Notes under the pieces: model-generated | The model's database searches: none | What the model was told of the DNA's origin: nothing | The model's input: only the letters and a program-made list of their open reading frames with translations | Position numbers and translations under genes: made by a program | Shown here: positions 34,659-46,055 of the stretch, in pieces | How positions within the stretch are numbered: position 1 is the first letter of the stretch | Layout: each line of letters starts with the position of its first letter | Assembly: GCA_021810805.1 (NCBI GenBank) | Contig: JAJZHW010000006.1 | Span: 62,001 to 126,000, forward strand | Reading direction: 5' to 3' | Source of the DNA: Nitrospirota bacterium | GTDB lineage: Bacteria > Nitrospirota > Leptospirillia > Leptospirillales > Leptospirillaceae | DNA: 64,000 nt

Positions 34659-36282
34659 GATAGTCTCCCTTGCCCCGGATTTCGGGGGTGACAACAAGAT
34701 CATAGTCCTGACCGGGGGAGAGAACAGCCTCCCCTTCGCGAAAGTAGGCCCGACCACTTCCGTGGCGCCAGCGGTAGGCACAGGCCTGCATCTTTCCTCC
34801 CCCCTCCTCGAGCCGTTCGATCCGGGCCCGCCGGACGCCGAAGAGGGGGCGGGAAAAGCCCTCTCCAAAAGGAAAGAGCTTTCGATATCCCTCCCAGAAG
34901 ATCGGGTTTCTGAAGTAGGCGGGCAGGAAGGCATCGATCCTCAGCGGGTCCCTCTCCTCCACCTCCTGGCCTTCGCTGGCTCCGCTCATGGCCGGGGCAT
35001 TGATCAGTCCGGTCAGGCGCCGGGAGACCTCCGGCAGGAGGTCGGCAGGAAACTCGAGCCCTCCGGCCATGGGGTGGCCTCCCCCGGTGATCGGCAGCCC
35101 GGCCAGGGCCGCCATGATGTCGGAGAAGCGATCCCCGTTCTTGCAGCGAATCGAGCCCCGGATCGTCAGGGAGGCGGTCATTGTCCCGACGAAGACCGTG
35201 CGGTTCCACTCCTCCGAGACCCGATGGGCCACCCGACCCAACACCCCAGGAAACCAGTCCTTGTCAAAAAAGACATACTCCTCGGGACCCTTGCGGCGAA
35301 TCTCCTCGTAAAGAAGCCACTCCAGCTCCTGACGGCGACGATTCATCTCCAGGAGAATGGCGACAGTCTTTTCGGAGTCCCCCGCCGAGGTGGACATGAG
35401 AAGATCAAAGGAGGGGGAGGGATCCCCCATGCGGCCCGGAGCATTCAGAAAGGGAATCACCCCGAAGGAGTAATCGCTCACAATGGGGGAACGGCGCACC
35501 CGTCTGCGAAGAAGGAGGCGGATCCCAGGAAAGACCGCCAGCGTCTCCTCAGAAAGGAGCGACAAGGTCAGGTAGCGGTTCTCCCGGATAAGAGGAGCCC
35601 GGTCTCCCAGGACGGAGAGACCCGCAAGAAAAGCCATCTGGGGCTCTTCCTCAGGTGAGAGATAGGGGCGAATCAGGGTGTAGGCTGCCCCGGCCGAGGT
35701 CAGTGCCGACCGACCGGAGGGGTGGACAAGCGGAACACTGTGGCGAGGCCATTCCTCGGGAACCAGGTGGTGGTCCACCACCAGACAGGACATCCCTTCT
35801 CCCAGGAGCATGCGCAGCACACCCGCACTCGACGTTCCCATGTCGCAGACGATGATCCGACGGAAGCCCTTTTCCTGGAAGGGGCGGATGCGCGAGGGAA
35901 GGAGGGAGCGGCCGTCTTCACGATTGGCGAGAAGAACGGCATGGGGATGATTTCGGTGGCGAAAGAAGCGGGAGAGGATGGCGGCGGAGGAGAGTCCGTC
36001 CGCATCGAGATCGGCATAGACGAGAACCGGATCTTTGGATGAGAGGAGGTCATGAAACCAGGCCCGGGGTTCGTCCATCTTGCCCAGGGAGTCATCACCA
36101 GGGGGGCCTGGCGCAGTGATATCCCTCTCAAAGGATTGGGAGTCGATTCCCCTCCCCAGAAGAACGCGCACCCAGACAGGATCGAGCCCCCATGCCCTTG
36201 AGAGGGTATAGACGCTGGATTCGTCTGTATCCTGAACATCCCAGTCTCGAATCGCCTGACGGCGAGAAGATGTGTCCATCAT
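34618..36282 (-). CDS. recJ: RecJ-like single-stranded-DNA exonuclease (DHH family)
   Basis: A 554-residue DHH-family nuclease. The phosphoesterase core has DLDADGLSSAAIL (about 91-103), CDMGTSS and the metal motif VVDHHLVPEE; the DHHA1 domain has RVAHRVSEEW and GGGHPMAGGLEF, and a C-terminal OB-like domain follows. The order and length match RecJ, which degrades 5'-ended single strands in repair and recombination; the first Asp motif DLDADG replaces the usual DYDADG. AGGAG lies seven bases before the ATG. Its 3' end overlaps rel by 41 bases. Confidence 0.92.
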   Translation of the reverse strand: MMDTSSRRQAIRDWDVQDTDESSVYTLSRAWGLDPVWVRVLLGRGIDSQSFERDITAPGPPGDDSLGKMDEPRAWFHDLLSSKDPVLVYADLDADGLSSAAILSRFFRHRNHPHAVLLANREDGRSLLPSRIRPFQEKGFRRIIVCDMGTSSAGVLRMLLGEGMSCLVVDHHLVPEEWPRHSVPLVHPSGRSALTSAGAAYTLIRPYLSPEEEPQMAFLAGLSVLGDRAPLIRENRYLTLSLLSEETLAVFPGIRLLLRRRVRRSPIVSDYSFGVIPFLNAPGRMGDPSPSFDLLMSTSAGDSEKTVAILLEMNRRRQELEWLLYEEIRRKGPEEYVFFDKDWFPGVLGRVAHRVSEEWNRTVFVGTMTASLTIRGSIRCKNGDRFSDIMAALAGLPITGGGHPMAGGLEFPADLLPEVSRRLTGLINAPAMSGASEGQEVEERDPLRIDAFLPAYFRNPIFWEGYRKLFPFGEGFSRPLFGVRRARIERLEEGGGKMQACAYRWRHGSGRAYFREGEAVLSPGQDYDLVVTPEIRGKGDYLERLFVVADYRPA

Positions 36283-36345
36283 GGGAACTCTCCTGCCATG
36301 GGGAAGCGGGGGAGGAGGTCACGCGACCGTCCTCCCGGACACCTC

Positions 36346-36456
36346 TCAGATGACATTCTTCTTCTTGAGATAGAGAATGATAAGAACCGTCACCGGCGGC
36401 AACACAAAAAGACCGATGCTTCCAAGCACTTCCGAAATGTCGATACCACCCTGCAC
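36346..36456 (-). CDS. Small 36-residue single-span membrane ORF
   Basis: A short open frame in the gap between secF and recJ. It starts with GTG, has AAGGA eight bases upstream, and encodes 36 residues: a polar head (QGGIDISEV), one hydrophobic span of about 20 residues containing PP, and a KKKN tail before the TGA. The positive tail suggests the C-terminus is cytoplasmic. I do not recognise the family. Same strand as secDF and recJ, with 35 bases to the secF stop, so it is probably co-transcribed. Confidence 0.6.
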   Translation of the reverse strand: MQGGIDISEVLGSIGLFVLPPVTVLIILYLKKKNVI

Positions 36457-36491
36457 CAGACTGTTCCTTTCCCCAAAACCCGTCTATCGGG

Positions 36492-37439
36492 TCAGACCCC
36501 GTTCTTTTCCGGAGCCGGTTTCCGTGGCGAAAACCCAAGCCCTTTCCTGCGGCCCGGCAGGATCAGGAGAAGGGGGCTCGCCACAAAAATGGACGAATAG
36601 GTCCCGATCAGAACGCCGATGAAAAGGGCCAGCGAGAAGTCATGAATCACGGGACCTCCTCCGATCAGGAGCGCAAAAAGCACAAGCTCCACAGTTAATG
36701 ATACCACAACCGTCCGGGAGAGCACCTGATTGATGCCTGAGTTGATCAGGGCCTCCGGGGTCTGACGGACCGATCGGCGCATCTGTTCCCGGATCCGGTC
36801 AAAGACCACCACCGTGTCGGTGAGGGAATACCCGGCCAATGTCAAAAGGCTTGTCACGATCAGAAGATTGATCTCGGTATGGAGAAGGTAGAGGATCCCG
36901 AGGACCGCAATGACGTTGTGGAAGGTGGAGATGGCTGCAGCGAGGCCAAAACGGAACTCGAAGCGCACGGCGATATAAAGAATGAATCCCAGCAGAGAAA
37001 AGAAAATGGCGACCAGGGCCTTCCCGGCGAGCTCGCTCCCAATGGTGGGACCAATCTCAATGGACTGGCGAATGGTGAGAGGATTGCCGGCAAACTGTCC
37101 GTGGAGAAGGGCCAGGATCGACTCCGTCACCGAATGGGCCGATTCGCTGCGGGCCTTCACCCGGATGAAAAGATCGGAGGTTCCGTTCACGTTCTGGATC
37201 TGGGCCCCGGAAAATCCATGGCCGGAGAGAACGTTGCGCACCTCGGAGATGGGTTCGGGGCGGTCGAAGTGAACCAGAAGGGCGGTCCCCCCCGTAAAGT
37301 CGATCCCCAGGTTCGCCTGCCCCCGGGCAATCTGGAGCAGGGCAAAAAGCCCAATCAGCACAAGCAGCGAGGAGAGCCCCAGGGAAATTTTTTTCTTTCC
37401 CATGAAATCAATGGAAGGGTTTCGGATCAGTTCGAACAT
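36492..37439 (-). CDS. secF: Protein translocase subunit SecF
   Basis: A 315-residue inner-membrane protein that works with SecD to drive protein export using proton-motive force. Six spans are expected: one N-terminal, then a periplasmic domain beginning LGIDFTGGTALLVHF, and five spans after SIEIGPTIGSELAGKAL. TDTVVVFDRIREQ and the LSRTVVVSLTVELVL segment are SecF signatures. It lies 28 bases after secD. Length is normal. Confidence 0.97.
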   Translation of the reverse strand: MFELIRNPSIDFMGKKKISLGLSSLLVLIGLFALLQIARGQANLGIDFTGGTALLVHFDRPEPISEVRNVLSGHGFSGAQIQNVNGTSDLFIRVKARSESAHSVTESILALLHGQFAGNPLTIRQSIEIGPTIGSELAGKALVAIFFSLLGFILYIAVRFEFRFGLAAAISTFHNVIAVLGILYLLHTEINLLIVTSLLTLAGYSLTDTVVVFDRIREQMRRSVRQTPEALINSGINQVLSRTVVVSLTVELVLFALLIGGGPVIHDFSLALFIGVLIGTYSSIFVASPLLLILPGRRKGLGFSPRKPAPEKNGV

Positions 37440-37467
37440 GCGAGGAGTCTCCCGAGGGTGGTGGCCG

Positions 37468-39039
37468 TCATATCGACAGACGTTCGAGCTTTGACCGGCG
37501 CGCCAACAGATCGAAGACGATACGGGTGCCGGCCAGGGAGGTAAAGAGATTGATGGCGATTCCCACCGTCAACGTCACGGCAAAGCCCTTGATGGGCCCC
37601 GTTCCGAAAATGAAGAGAATGATGGCGGTAATCAACGTCGTCACATGGGAGTCGACGATGGTCAGAAAGGCCTTGTCATAGCCGGAGTCGATCGAGGAGC
37701 GGACCGGTTTTCCCGACCGCAACTCCTCCCGAATGCGCTCGAAGATCAGCACATTGGAGTCGACCCCCATTCCCACCGTCAGGATGACTCCGGCAATCCC
37801 GGGGAGGGTCAGGGTGGCATGCAGCGCGGCCATCGCCCCCAGGAGAAAGAGCATGTTCAGCATCAGCGCGAAGTCTGCCACCACGCCGGAGAAGCGGTAG
37901 TAGATCGCCATGAAGAGCAGAACCAGAAGCAGGGCAAAGAGAGTGGCATGGAGCCCGGCCCGGATCGAGTCCTTCCCCAGGGACGGTCCCACAGTCACGT
38001 TCTGAAGAATACGAACCGGAGCCGGAAGGGCGCCGGAGCGAAGAACAATGGCCAGATCCTTGGCCTCCTTCATGGAGAAGCTCCCGGTAATCTGGGCTTG
38101 CCCTCCAGAGATCTCCTCCTGGATGACCGGGGCGGAGTAAACCGTTTTGTCGAGAACAATGGCCAGGCGTTCCTTCACATGGTCCTTGGTAATCCGGTCG
38201 AAGAGTTTGGCCCCGTTGCCGTTAAACGTCAGGGAGACGTAGGGCTCGTTGAACTGGCCGAAGGCCACCCGGGCGTCGCTGATTGTATCCCCCTCCATCA
38301 GCGGCACCGCCTTGAGAAGATAAGGAATACGGGAGCCTCCCGAGTTGGCCGGGGCATTGCCATAGAGGATTTCATCACCCGGCGGGAGGGGAGTTTTGCC
38401 CGAAAGGTAGAGCGCCGGATCGGTGGAGTCGTCGGCAAGCTTGAACTCCAGGCGGGCCGTCCGCCCGATCAGGGCCATGGCCCGCTCGGGATCGGTCACT
38501 CCGGGAAGCTGAATGAGAATCCTGTCCCGTCCCTGCTGCTCGATCACGGGCTCGGAGACGCCGAACTGATCGATACGGTTACGGATCACCTCGATGGCCT
38601 GGGTCATGGCATGGGTCCGAATGCGGGTCGCTTCGGCATCGGAGAGCGAGAATGTAAGAATCCCCGGGCTTTCCTGGGTCTTTTTCATAAAGGGGGCCCG
38701 GGTCGAGAGGTAGTCCAGGATGTCCTTCTTCTTCCCCGGGCTCTCAAAGGGGGCCGTGATCGTGGTTCCATGAACCTTCGCCTGTACGCCCTTTTCGGCA
38801 AGTCCCGCAACGATCTCCGACAAGGTCCCGGAAATGGCCTTCTCCTCCATGACCTGCAGAGTCACGGACATCCCCCCACGCAGATCAAGGCCCAGAGAGA
38901 TGGCCCCGGCGGGAAGAACCTTTTTCACGCTCGGTGGCAAGGAGGTCCACACCGGGAGTGACGGAAGAAGAAAGACCAGAGAGAGGATTGTAAATGTGAT
39001 CAGGAGCAGGATGCGCCCGCGCACGCTTTTTTTATGCAT
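37468..39039 (-). CDS. secD: Protein translocase subunit SecD
   Basis: A 523-residue inner-membrane partner of SecF. One N-terminal span is followed by the P1 periplasmic domain starting ISLGLDLRGGMSVTL, with GVSEPVIEQQGRDRILIQLP typical, and a C-terminal group of five spans with GVDSNVLIFERIREEL and FGTGPIKGFAVTLTVGI. It is complete and of normal length. It follows yajC by 54 bases in the usual order tgt-yajC-secD-secF. Confidence 0.98.
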   Translation of the reverse strand: MHKKSVRGRILLLITFTILSLVFLLPSLPVWTSLPPSVKKVLPAGAISLGLDLRGGMSVTLQVMEEKAISGTLSEIVAGLAEKGVQAKVHGTTITAPFESPGKKKDILDYLSTRAPFMKKTQESPGILTFSLSDAEATRIRTHAMTQAIEVIRNRIDQFGVSEPVIEQQGRDRILIQLPGVTDPERAMALIGRTARLEFKLADDSTDPALYLSGKTPLPPGDEILYGNAPANSGGSRIPYLLKAVPLMEGDTISDARVAFGQFNEPYVSLTFNGNGAKLFDRITKDHVKERLAIVLDKTVYSAPVIQEEISGGQAQITGSFSMKEAKDLAIVLRSGALPAPVRILQNVTVGPSLGKDSIRAGLHATLFALLLVLLFMAIYYRFSGVVADFALMLNMLFLLGAMAALHATLTLPGIAGVILTVGMGVDSNVLIFERIREELRSGKPVRSSIDSGYDKAFLTIVDSHVTTLITAIILFIFGTGPIKGFAVTLTVGIAINLFTSLAGTRIVFDLLARRSKLERLSI

Positions 39040-39093
39040 GACCGACTGTTCTCCAGGGATGGGTAATGCGATGCGACAAGATCATGGATTCGG

Positions 39094-39393
39094 TCAGGAC
39101 AGACTCTCCCCTGCCAGTGCCAGCACGGCCTGCTTCATCACGGAAATAACGACACCGGGAGCGATCTCGAGGGAGACCTCCTTTTCGCCGATGGCGGTGA
39201 TCCTTCCCACAAGTCCTCCGCCGGTGACCACACGGTCCCCGACCTTGAGGGCCAGGAGAAATTCGGCCATCTTCTTCTGTCGTTTCTTCTGGGGCATGAT
39301 GACCAGGGCATAGAAAAGCACAACGATAAGCAGGATGGGAACAACCTGCATGAGGGTCTGGGCCGATGAGGCGGCCGGGGCTTGGGTGTTCAC
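39094..39393 (-). CDS. yajC: Preprotein translocase accessory subunit YajC
   Basis: A 99-residue protein with one membrane span (about 15-33, MQVVPILLIVVLFYALVIMP) and a cytoplasmic domain with PQKKRQKKMAEFL, VGDRVVTGGGLVG and ITAIGEKEVSLEIA, all YajC hallmarks. YajC associates with SecDF. GTG at 39393 is chosen: GGAGG lies about six bases upstream and it makes a GTGA overlap with the tgt stop; the frame continues 14 codons upstream inside tgt. Confidence 0.95.
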   Translation of the reverse strand: MNTQAPAASSAQTLMQVVPILLIVVLFYALVIMPQKKRQKKMAEFLLALKVGDRVVTGGGLVGRITAIGEKEVSLEIAPGVVISVMKQAVLALAGESLS

Positions 39394-40541
39394 GAGTCTC
39401 CTCCAGTGGCGTGACGTGTGGTAAAGCAAGGCCAATCCAGCTCCGAAAGGCTCCCGGAGCGGATGCGAGCCCGAATTTCACGCATGATTTCCAGATAAAA
39501 CGATACATTGTGGATCGTTCCCAGGATGGCTCCCGTCATCTCGTCGTTTTTTACAAGATGGTGGAGATAGGCCCGGGAATGGCGCCGGCAGGTGGCGCAT
39601 CGGCACGAGGGATCGATCGGACGGTCATCCTCCCGATGGCGCGCATTGCGGATCGCAATCGCCCCTTCACGGGTAAAATAGCTCCCGTTTCTGGCGTTTC
39701 TTGTGGGCAGAACGCAGTCAAAAAGGTCCACGCCTCGGCGCACAGCTTCGAGAATGTCCCCGGGATACCCCACTCCCATCAAATACCGGGGGCGGTCTTC
39801 CGGAAGTATCGGCACGGTGGCGTCGAGGACGGCCAGCCTCTCGTCGACGCTCTCCCCCACTCCCAAACCACCGATTCCGAAGCCGGAAAAGGACTGTCCC
39901 CGAGAGCCGGACAAAGAGACAAGCCCCTTGGCGCTCTCCTCACGAAGGTTCCGATCGATTCCTCCCTGGACAATTCCGAAGAGGGGGGCCGTCTTTTCCG
40001 GGTCCCACGCCTCAAGGGAGCGAAGGGCCCACCGGTGGGTCCGTTCCATGGCCTGTCGAATGCGCTCGGGCGTCGCGGAGGCGCCGGCAAGGTCATCGAG
40101 AACCATCCGGATGTCAACGCCAAGGGCCTCCGAGTGGGCCACCGAGATTTCAGGAGACAGGAACACCTTGGCCCCATCGTAAGGAGACAGGAATGAAACC
40201 CCCTCCTCCGTCACGGTCCGTCGGGTCTCAAGGCTATGGACCTGATAGCCGCCGCTGTCGGAGAGGATGGGACAGTCGACGCCCATCATCCGGCCGATCC
40301 CCCCCGCATCGCGGACCCTCTCGGTGCCCGGCCGAAGCCACAGGTGAAAGGCATTGACGAGAACGATCTCTGCGCCGCAGTCAGAAAGGGTCTCGGGGGT
40401 GAGCCCCTTGACCGTCCCGCGGGTGCCCACCGGCATAAAGGCCGGAGTGGACACGGGCCCATGGAGGGTCTCGAGAACCCCTTCCCGGCCACGGGAGGAT
40501 TTGTCGGTGGAAAGACTCCTGAAAAATGGAGACCGTGTCAC
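39390..40541 (-). CDS. tgt: Queuine tRNA-ribosyltransferase
   Basis: A 383-residue tRNA-guanine transglycosylase that puts preQ1 at position 34 of GU(N) tRNAs. Catalytic features: the nucleophile Asp in DSGGYQVHSL region, FGIVQGGID, GIGGLGVGE, GVDLFDCVLPTRNARNG and the zinc ligands CRCATC plus a nearby Cys/His. All key parts are present. The start is a GTG at 40541 in a GTGA overlap with the argS stop; the ATG at 40543 is out of frame. It ends in a GTGA overlap with yajC. Confidence 0.97.
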   Translation of the reverse strand: MTRSPFFRSLSTDKSSRGREGVLETLHGPVSTPAFMPVGTRGTVKGLTPETLSDCGAEIVLVNAFHLWLRPGTERVRDAGGIGRMMGVDCPILSDSGGYQVHSLETRRTVTEEGVSFLSPYDGAKVFLSPEISVAHSEALGVDIRMVLDDLAGASATPERIRQAMERTHRWALRSLEAWDPEKTAPLFGIVQGGIDRNLREESAKGLVSLSGSRGQSFSGFGIGGLGVGESVDERLAVLDATVPILPEDRPRYLMGVGYPGDILEAVRRGVDLFDCVLPTRNARNGSYFTREGAIAIRNARHREDDRPIDPSCRCATCRRHSRAYLHHLVKNDEMTGAILGTIHNVSFYLEIMREIRARIRSGSLSELDWPCFTTRHATGGDS

Positions 40542-42307
40542 ATGGATTCCGGAGCCTGGACCCCCAGAAGGGAGAGTCCTGCCGCCAGGATCCGTCCCAC
40601 CGCCATCGACAGCCCGATCCTGGCCATCATGAGCGGCCTGTCCGCCTCCTCCGAAGAGAGGATCCTGTGGTGAAAGTAGTAGTGATGGTAGGCCCCGGCG
40701 AGCGCCGTCAGATAGTCCGTGAGCGGATGAACCTCAAAGGACTCGGCGGCGCGATGAAGAACGCCGGAAAACTGGGCCATGAGGCGAATCAGGGAGCGGG
40801 CGGCCGGCTCTTCAAGAGGTGCGAAGTCTTCGGAAGAAAAGTCGCCGATTGTCACACCCCGGGCCTTGGCCTGGGACAGAAGGCTCCTCACCCGGGCATG
40901 CGCGTACTGGACGTAGTAGACAGGATTCTCCATGGAGCGTTCCTTCGCCTTTGACAGGTCGAACTCCAGGGCTGATTCATGGCTCCGCGTCAGATAAGAG
41001 AATCGGGTCGCATCAAGGCCGACCTCATCGAGCACCTCGGCCAGCGTCACGAACTCTCCCGCGCGGGTGGACATGCTGACGGCCTTTCCATCACGCAGAA
41101 GGGAGACGAGCTGAATGAGACAGATCCTCAGGTCGACAGAGCGCTTGACGCGCTGGGACAGCACCTTGGCCACAGCCTGCATGCGCGCCTGATAGCCATG
41201 GTGATCGGCCCCCCACACATCGACCATGGTGTCATATCCCCGGTCCACCTTGTCGGCGTGATAGGCGATATCGGCAGCAAAATAGGTATAGGAACCGTCG
41301 GACTTTCTGAGGACGCGATCCTTGTCGTCGTCCATGGCGGTGGTTCGAAACCAGAGGGCCCCATCCGCCGCGTACACCGCACCATCCGATTCCCTTTCAA
41401 GAAGACTGAGCCATCGGGCAATCGACGAATGGCCATCGGCGCCTTTTTCGTGGAGCGTCTTCTCCGAAAAGTAGCGGTCGAAGGTGACCCCGAACCGGGA
41501 AAGATCCTCGCGAATTCCCTCCATGATCCGCCGCTGGGAGAAGTCGGTAAAAACAGATTGAACCCGGTCGGTAAAGCGTCCAGCCAAGGCCTCTTCCCTC
41601 ACATCAACCGGAATTGAGTGGGGATTGTCGAGAATCTCCCGGGCGATGTCGGCGATATAATCTCCACGATATCCGTCCGTCTCTCCCAGCAGGCGGACCT
41701 TCTCTTCGGTCGATTCATGGCCGCTCAGCTTCCGACATGACAGGTAGACCGACTTTCCCAGCATATTCATCTGATTGCCGGCATCATTGATGTAGTATTC
41801 TGTCGAGACATCATGGCCCACCTCTCTCAGAATCCGGGCCAGCGAATCGCCAAAAGCCGCTCCTCGTCCGTGGCCCACATGCAGGGGTCCCGTCGGATTG
41901 GCGCTGACAAATTCTACATTGATCTTTCTGGGGACGGGCACCCGGGCGACAAGGCGAGAATCCGTGAGGCATGAGACAAGAAAGTCCGAAAGATAGGCCG
42001 GAGACAGAGAGAAGTTGAGATACCCAGGACCAGCAATGTCAATTTTCGAAAACAGTGAAGACGTCTCAGGGATTTCTCGAAGACCATCGAGAATGGCTCC
42101 GGCAATGGTGCGAGGGGGCTTTCCCAATTCCTTTGCCAGTGACATGGCCAGAGGGGTGGAAAGGTCGCCAAATTCTTCCTTTTTGGGCCACTCAAGCCGG
42201 ACTCCCCGGGAAAGACTCCGATCGAGGATATCGACAGGCCACGACTGTCGAGCCCAGGACATCCTTACGGCACGGGCGACTAACTCTGAAACAACTCCTT
42301 CGGGCAC
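40538..42307 (-). CDS. argS: Arginyl-tRNA synthetase
   Basis: A 589-residue class I synthetase. An N-terminal ArgS additional domain (about 1-110) precedes the HIGH-type motif in ANPTGPLHVGHGRGAAFGD, then YYINDAGNQM, WGADHHGYQARM, MSTRAGEFVTL and a DALR anticodon-binding C-terminus with NPVYYVQYAHARVRSLL. Standard length. The start is a GTG at 42307 with GGAG five bases upstream. It lies 12 bases after tsaD and overlaps tgt. Confidence 0.97.
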   Translation of the reverse strand: MPEGVVSELVARAVRMSWARQSWPVDILDRSLSRGVRLEWPKKEEFGDLSTPLAMSLAKELGKPPRTIAGAILDGLREIPETSSLFSKIDIAGPGYLNFSLSPAYLSDFLVSCLTDSRLVARVPVPRKINVEFVSANPTGPLHVGHGRGAAFGDSLARILREVGHDVSTEYYINDAGNQMNMLGKSVYLSCRKLSGHESTEEKVRLLGETDGYRGDYIADIAREILDNPHSIPVDVREEALAGRFTDRVQSVFTDFSQRRIMEGIREDLSRFGVTFDRYFSEKTLHEKGADGHSSIARWLSLLERESDGAVYAADGALWFRTTAMDDDKDRVLRKSDGSYTYFAADIAYHADKVDRGYDTMVDVWGADHHGYQARMQAVAKVLSQRVKRSVDLRICLIQLVSLLRDGKAVSMSTRAGEFVTLAEVLDEVGLDATRFSYLTRSHESALEFDLSKAKERSMENPVYYVQYAHARVRSLLSQAKARGVTIGDFSSEDFAPLEEPAARSLIRLMAQFSGVLHRAAESFEVHPLTDYLTALAGAYHHYYFHHRILSSEEADRPLMMARIGLSMAVGRILAAGLSLLGVQAPESM

Positions 42308-42319
42308 GCCTTCTCCATC

Positions 42320-43324
42320 CTAATCCTCATCCCATCGGGGACGGGGACCAATCTCATCGTAGGGAAACGAACTGAACTGTCCGCTCCGAAAAATCTCCAA
42401 ACCCATCAAAGCTACCATAACTGCATTATCCCCGCAAAGGGGGCGAGGGGCAACGTGAAGGGAGACTCCGGTCTCACCGCACAGGGCTTCCAGTGCCTTA
42501 CGAAAGGCCCCGTTCGCCGCCACCCCACCTCCCACAAGAAGGGCCGGAGGGTGAAAATGGCGAAGAGCCTTGCCAACCCTGTCGATGATATGGGAAATGA
42601 TCGCCTCTTGGCACGACGCCGCCAGAAAGGGTTGCCTTTCAGGTTCCTTTCCTTCCCGGGAGACAAGAGAAACAAAGGCCGTCTTCAGTCCGGAAAAGCT
42701 CATGTCAAAAGAAGAAGGTGTCTGAATGCTTTTGACGAGACGATCGACGGGGCCCTCATGTCGGGAGGCCAAACGCTCAATTTCCGGCCCCCCAGGGTAA
42801 GAAAGTCCCAGAGCCTTGGCCCCTTTGTCAAAAGCCTCGCCCGCCGCATCATCGGTCGTTCGGGCGAGGAGTTCAAGGTCGGGCCAGCGGCTGAGGCGGT
42901 AAAGGTGGGTATGGCCTCCCGAAACCACGAGGCCCAAGGCCTCCGGGGGAATCTCGTCGAGGGAGCCGACGGCGACACGCAGATGGGCTCGCACGTGATG
43001 GACCGGAATGAGGGGGATCCTGGAAAAGAAACAGAGACCTTTCAGGTAGGCAATTGCCGCCAGAAGACCGCCGGACAACCCCGGACCAATCGTCAGGGCC
43101 GCGGCAGAGAGCTCTGAAATTTCCCGGCCACTTTCCCTGAAGGCCTCCTCCACCAACCGGGGAAGATGCAGGGCATGAGTCCGGGAGGCAAGTTCCGGGA
43201 CGACGCCGCCAAAGGGAGCATGCAGGGAAATTTGCGAAAGGGATCGATGAAAAAGAATGGCCCCGGTCAGATCGACCAGGGCCACTGAGGTATCATCGCA
43301 GGATGTTTCAAGGGCCAGAATCAT
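42320..43324 (-). CDS. tsaD: tRNA N6-threonylcarbamoyladenosine transferase TsaD
   Basis: A 334-residue ASKHA-fold enzyme completing t6A37 synthesis in ANN-decoding tRNAs. It shows ILALETSCDDTSVAL, FGGVVPELASRTHAL, the metal ligands His-x3-His in VHHVRAHL (about 110-116), VSGGHTHLY and GGGVAANGAFRKAL. The metal motif normally reads HHxxGH; here it is HHVRAH. Length is typical. It lies ten bases after clpC on the same strand and 12 bases before argS. Confidence 0.96.
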   Translation of the reverse strand: MILALETSCDDTSVALVDLTGAILFHRSLSQISLHAPFGGVVPELASRTHALHLPRLVEEAFRESGREISELSAAALTIGPGLSGGLLAAIAYLKGLCFFSRIPLIPVHHVRAHLRVAVGSLDEIPPEALGLVVSGGHTHLYRLSRWPDLELLARTTDDAAGEAFDKGAKALGLSYPGGPEIERLASRHEGPVDRLVKSIQTPSSFDMSFSGLKTAFVSLVSREGKEPERQPFLAASCQEAIISHIIDRVGKALRHFHPPALLVGGGVAANGAFRKALEALCGETGVSLHVAPRPLCGDNAVMVALMGLEIFRSGQFSSFPYDEIGPRPRWDED

Positions 43325-43334
43325 GAAAGGAAGA

Positions 43335-45776
<2,442 letters not shown>

Positions 45777-45835
45777 GGCAGGGCTCCTGAATTTGGCTCA
45801 AACGATATGGTCCACCGATAATTTCCCCTATAAAA

Positions 45836-45864
45836 ATAGTAATCCTGCCCCGATACCCTGTCAA
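45836..45864 (-). promoter_or_regulatory. Promoter of clpC
   Basis: On the minus strand TTGACA (45864-45859), a 17-base spacer and TACTAT (45841-45836). The start would lie about 55 bases before clpC. It probably drives clpC and the downstream genes tsaD, argS and tgt, which are separated by 12 bases or less. No CIRCE or CtsR-like repeat is seen next to it. Confidence 0.75.
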
Positions 45865-45942
45865 GAATCAAAAGAAACAGAGCCTCCTTGAGATAGCGCG
45901 CTTATTGGAGACTTGCCCAATGAGCTTCCTGGCGGTGCCCGA

Positions 45943-45971
45943 TTGGATTTTTCTCGCATTTCGAGTAAATT
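45943..45971 (+). promoter_or_regulatory. Possible promoter of the biotin operon
   Basis: TTGGAT (45943-45948), a 17-base spacer and TAAATT (45966-45971) precede bioB by about 85 bases. It is a moderate match. I do not see the long inverted repeat expected for a BirA operator. Confidence 0.45.
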
Positions 45972-46055
45972 TCAGGAAGGTTCTCACAATTTCAATCGTC
46001 CTCCGTAAAAATCGAAGATCGCACCAATATCTGCCCTGTGCAGGAAAGGACCACC

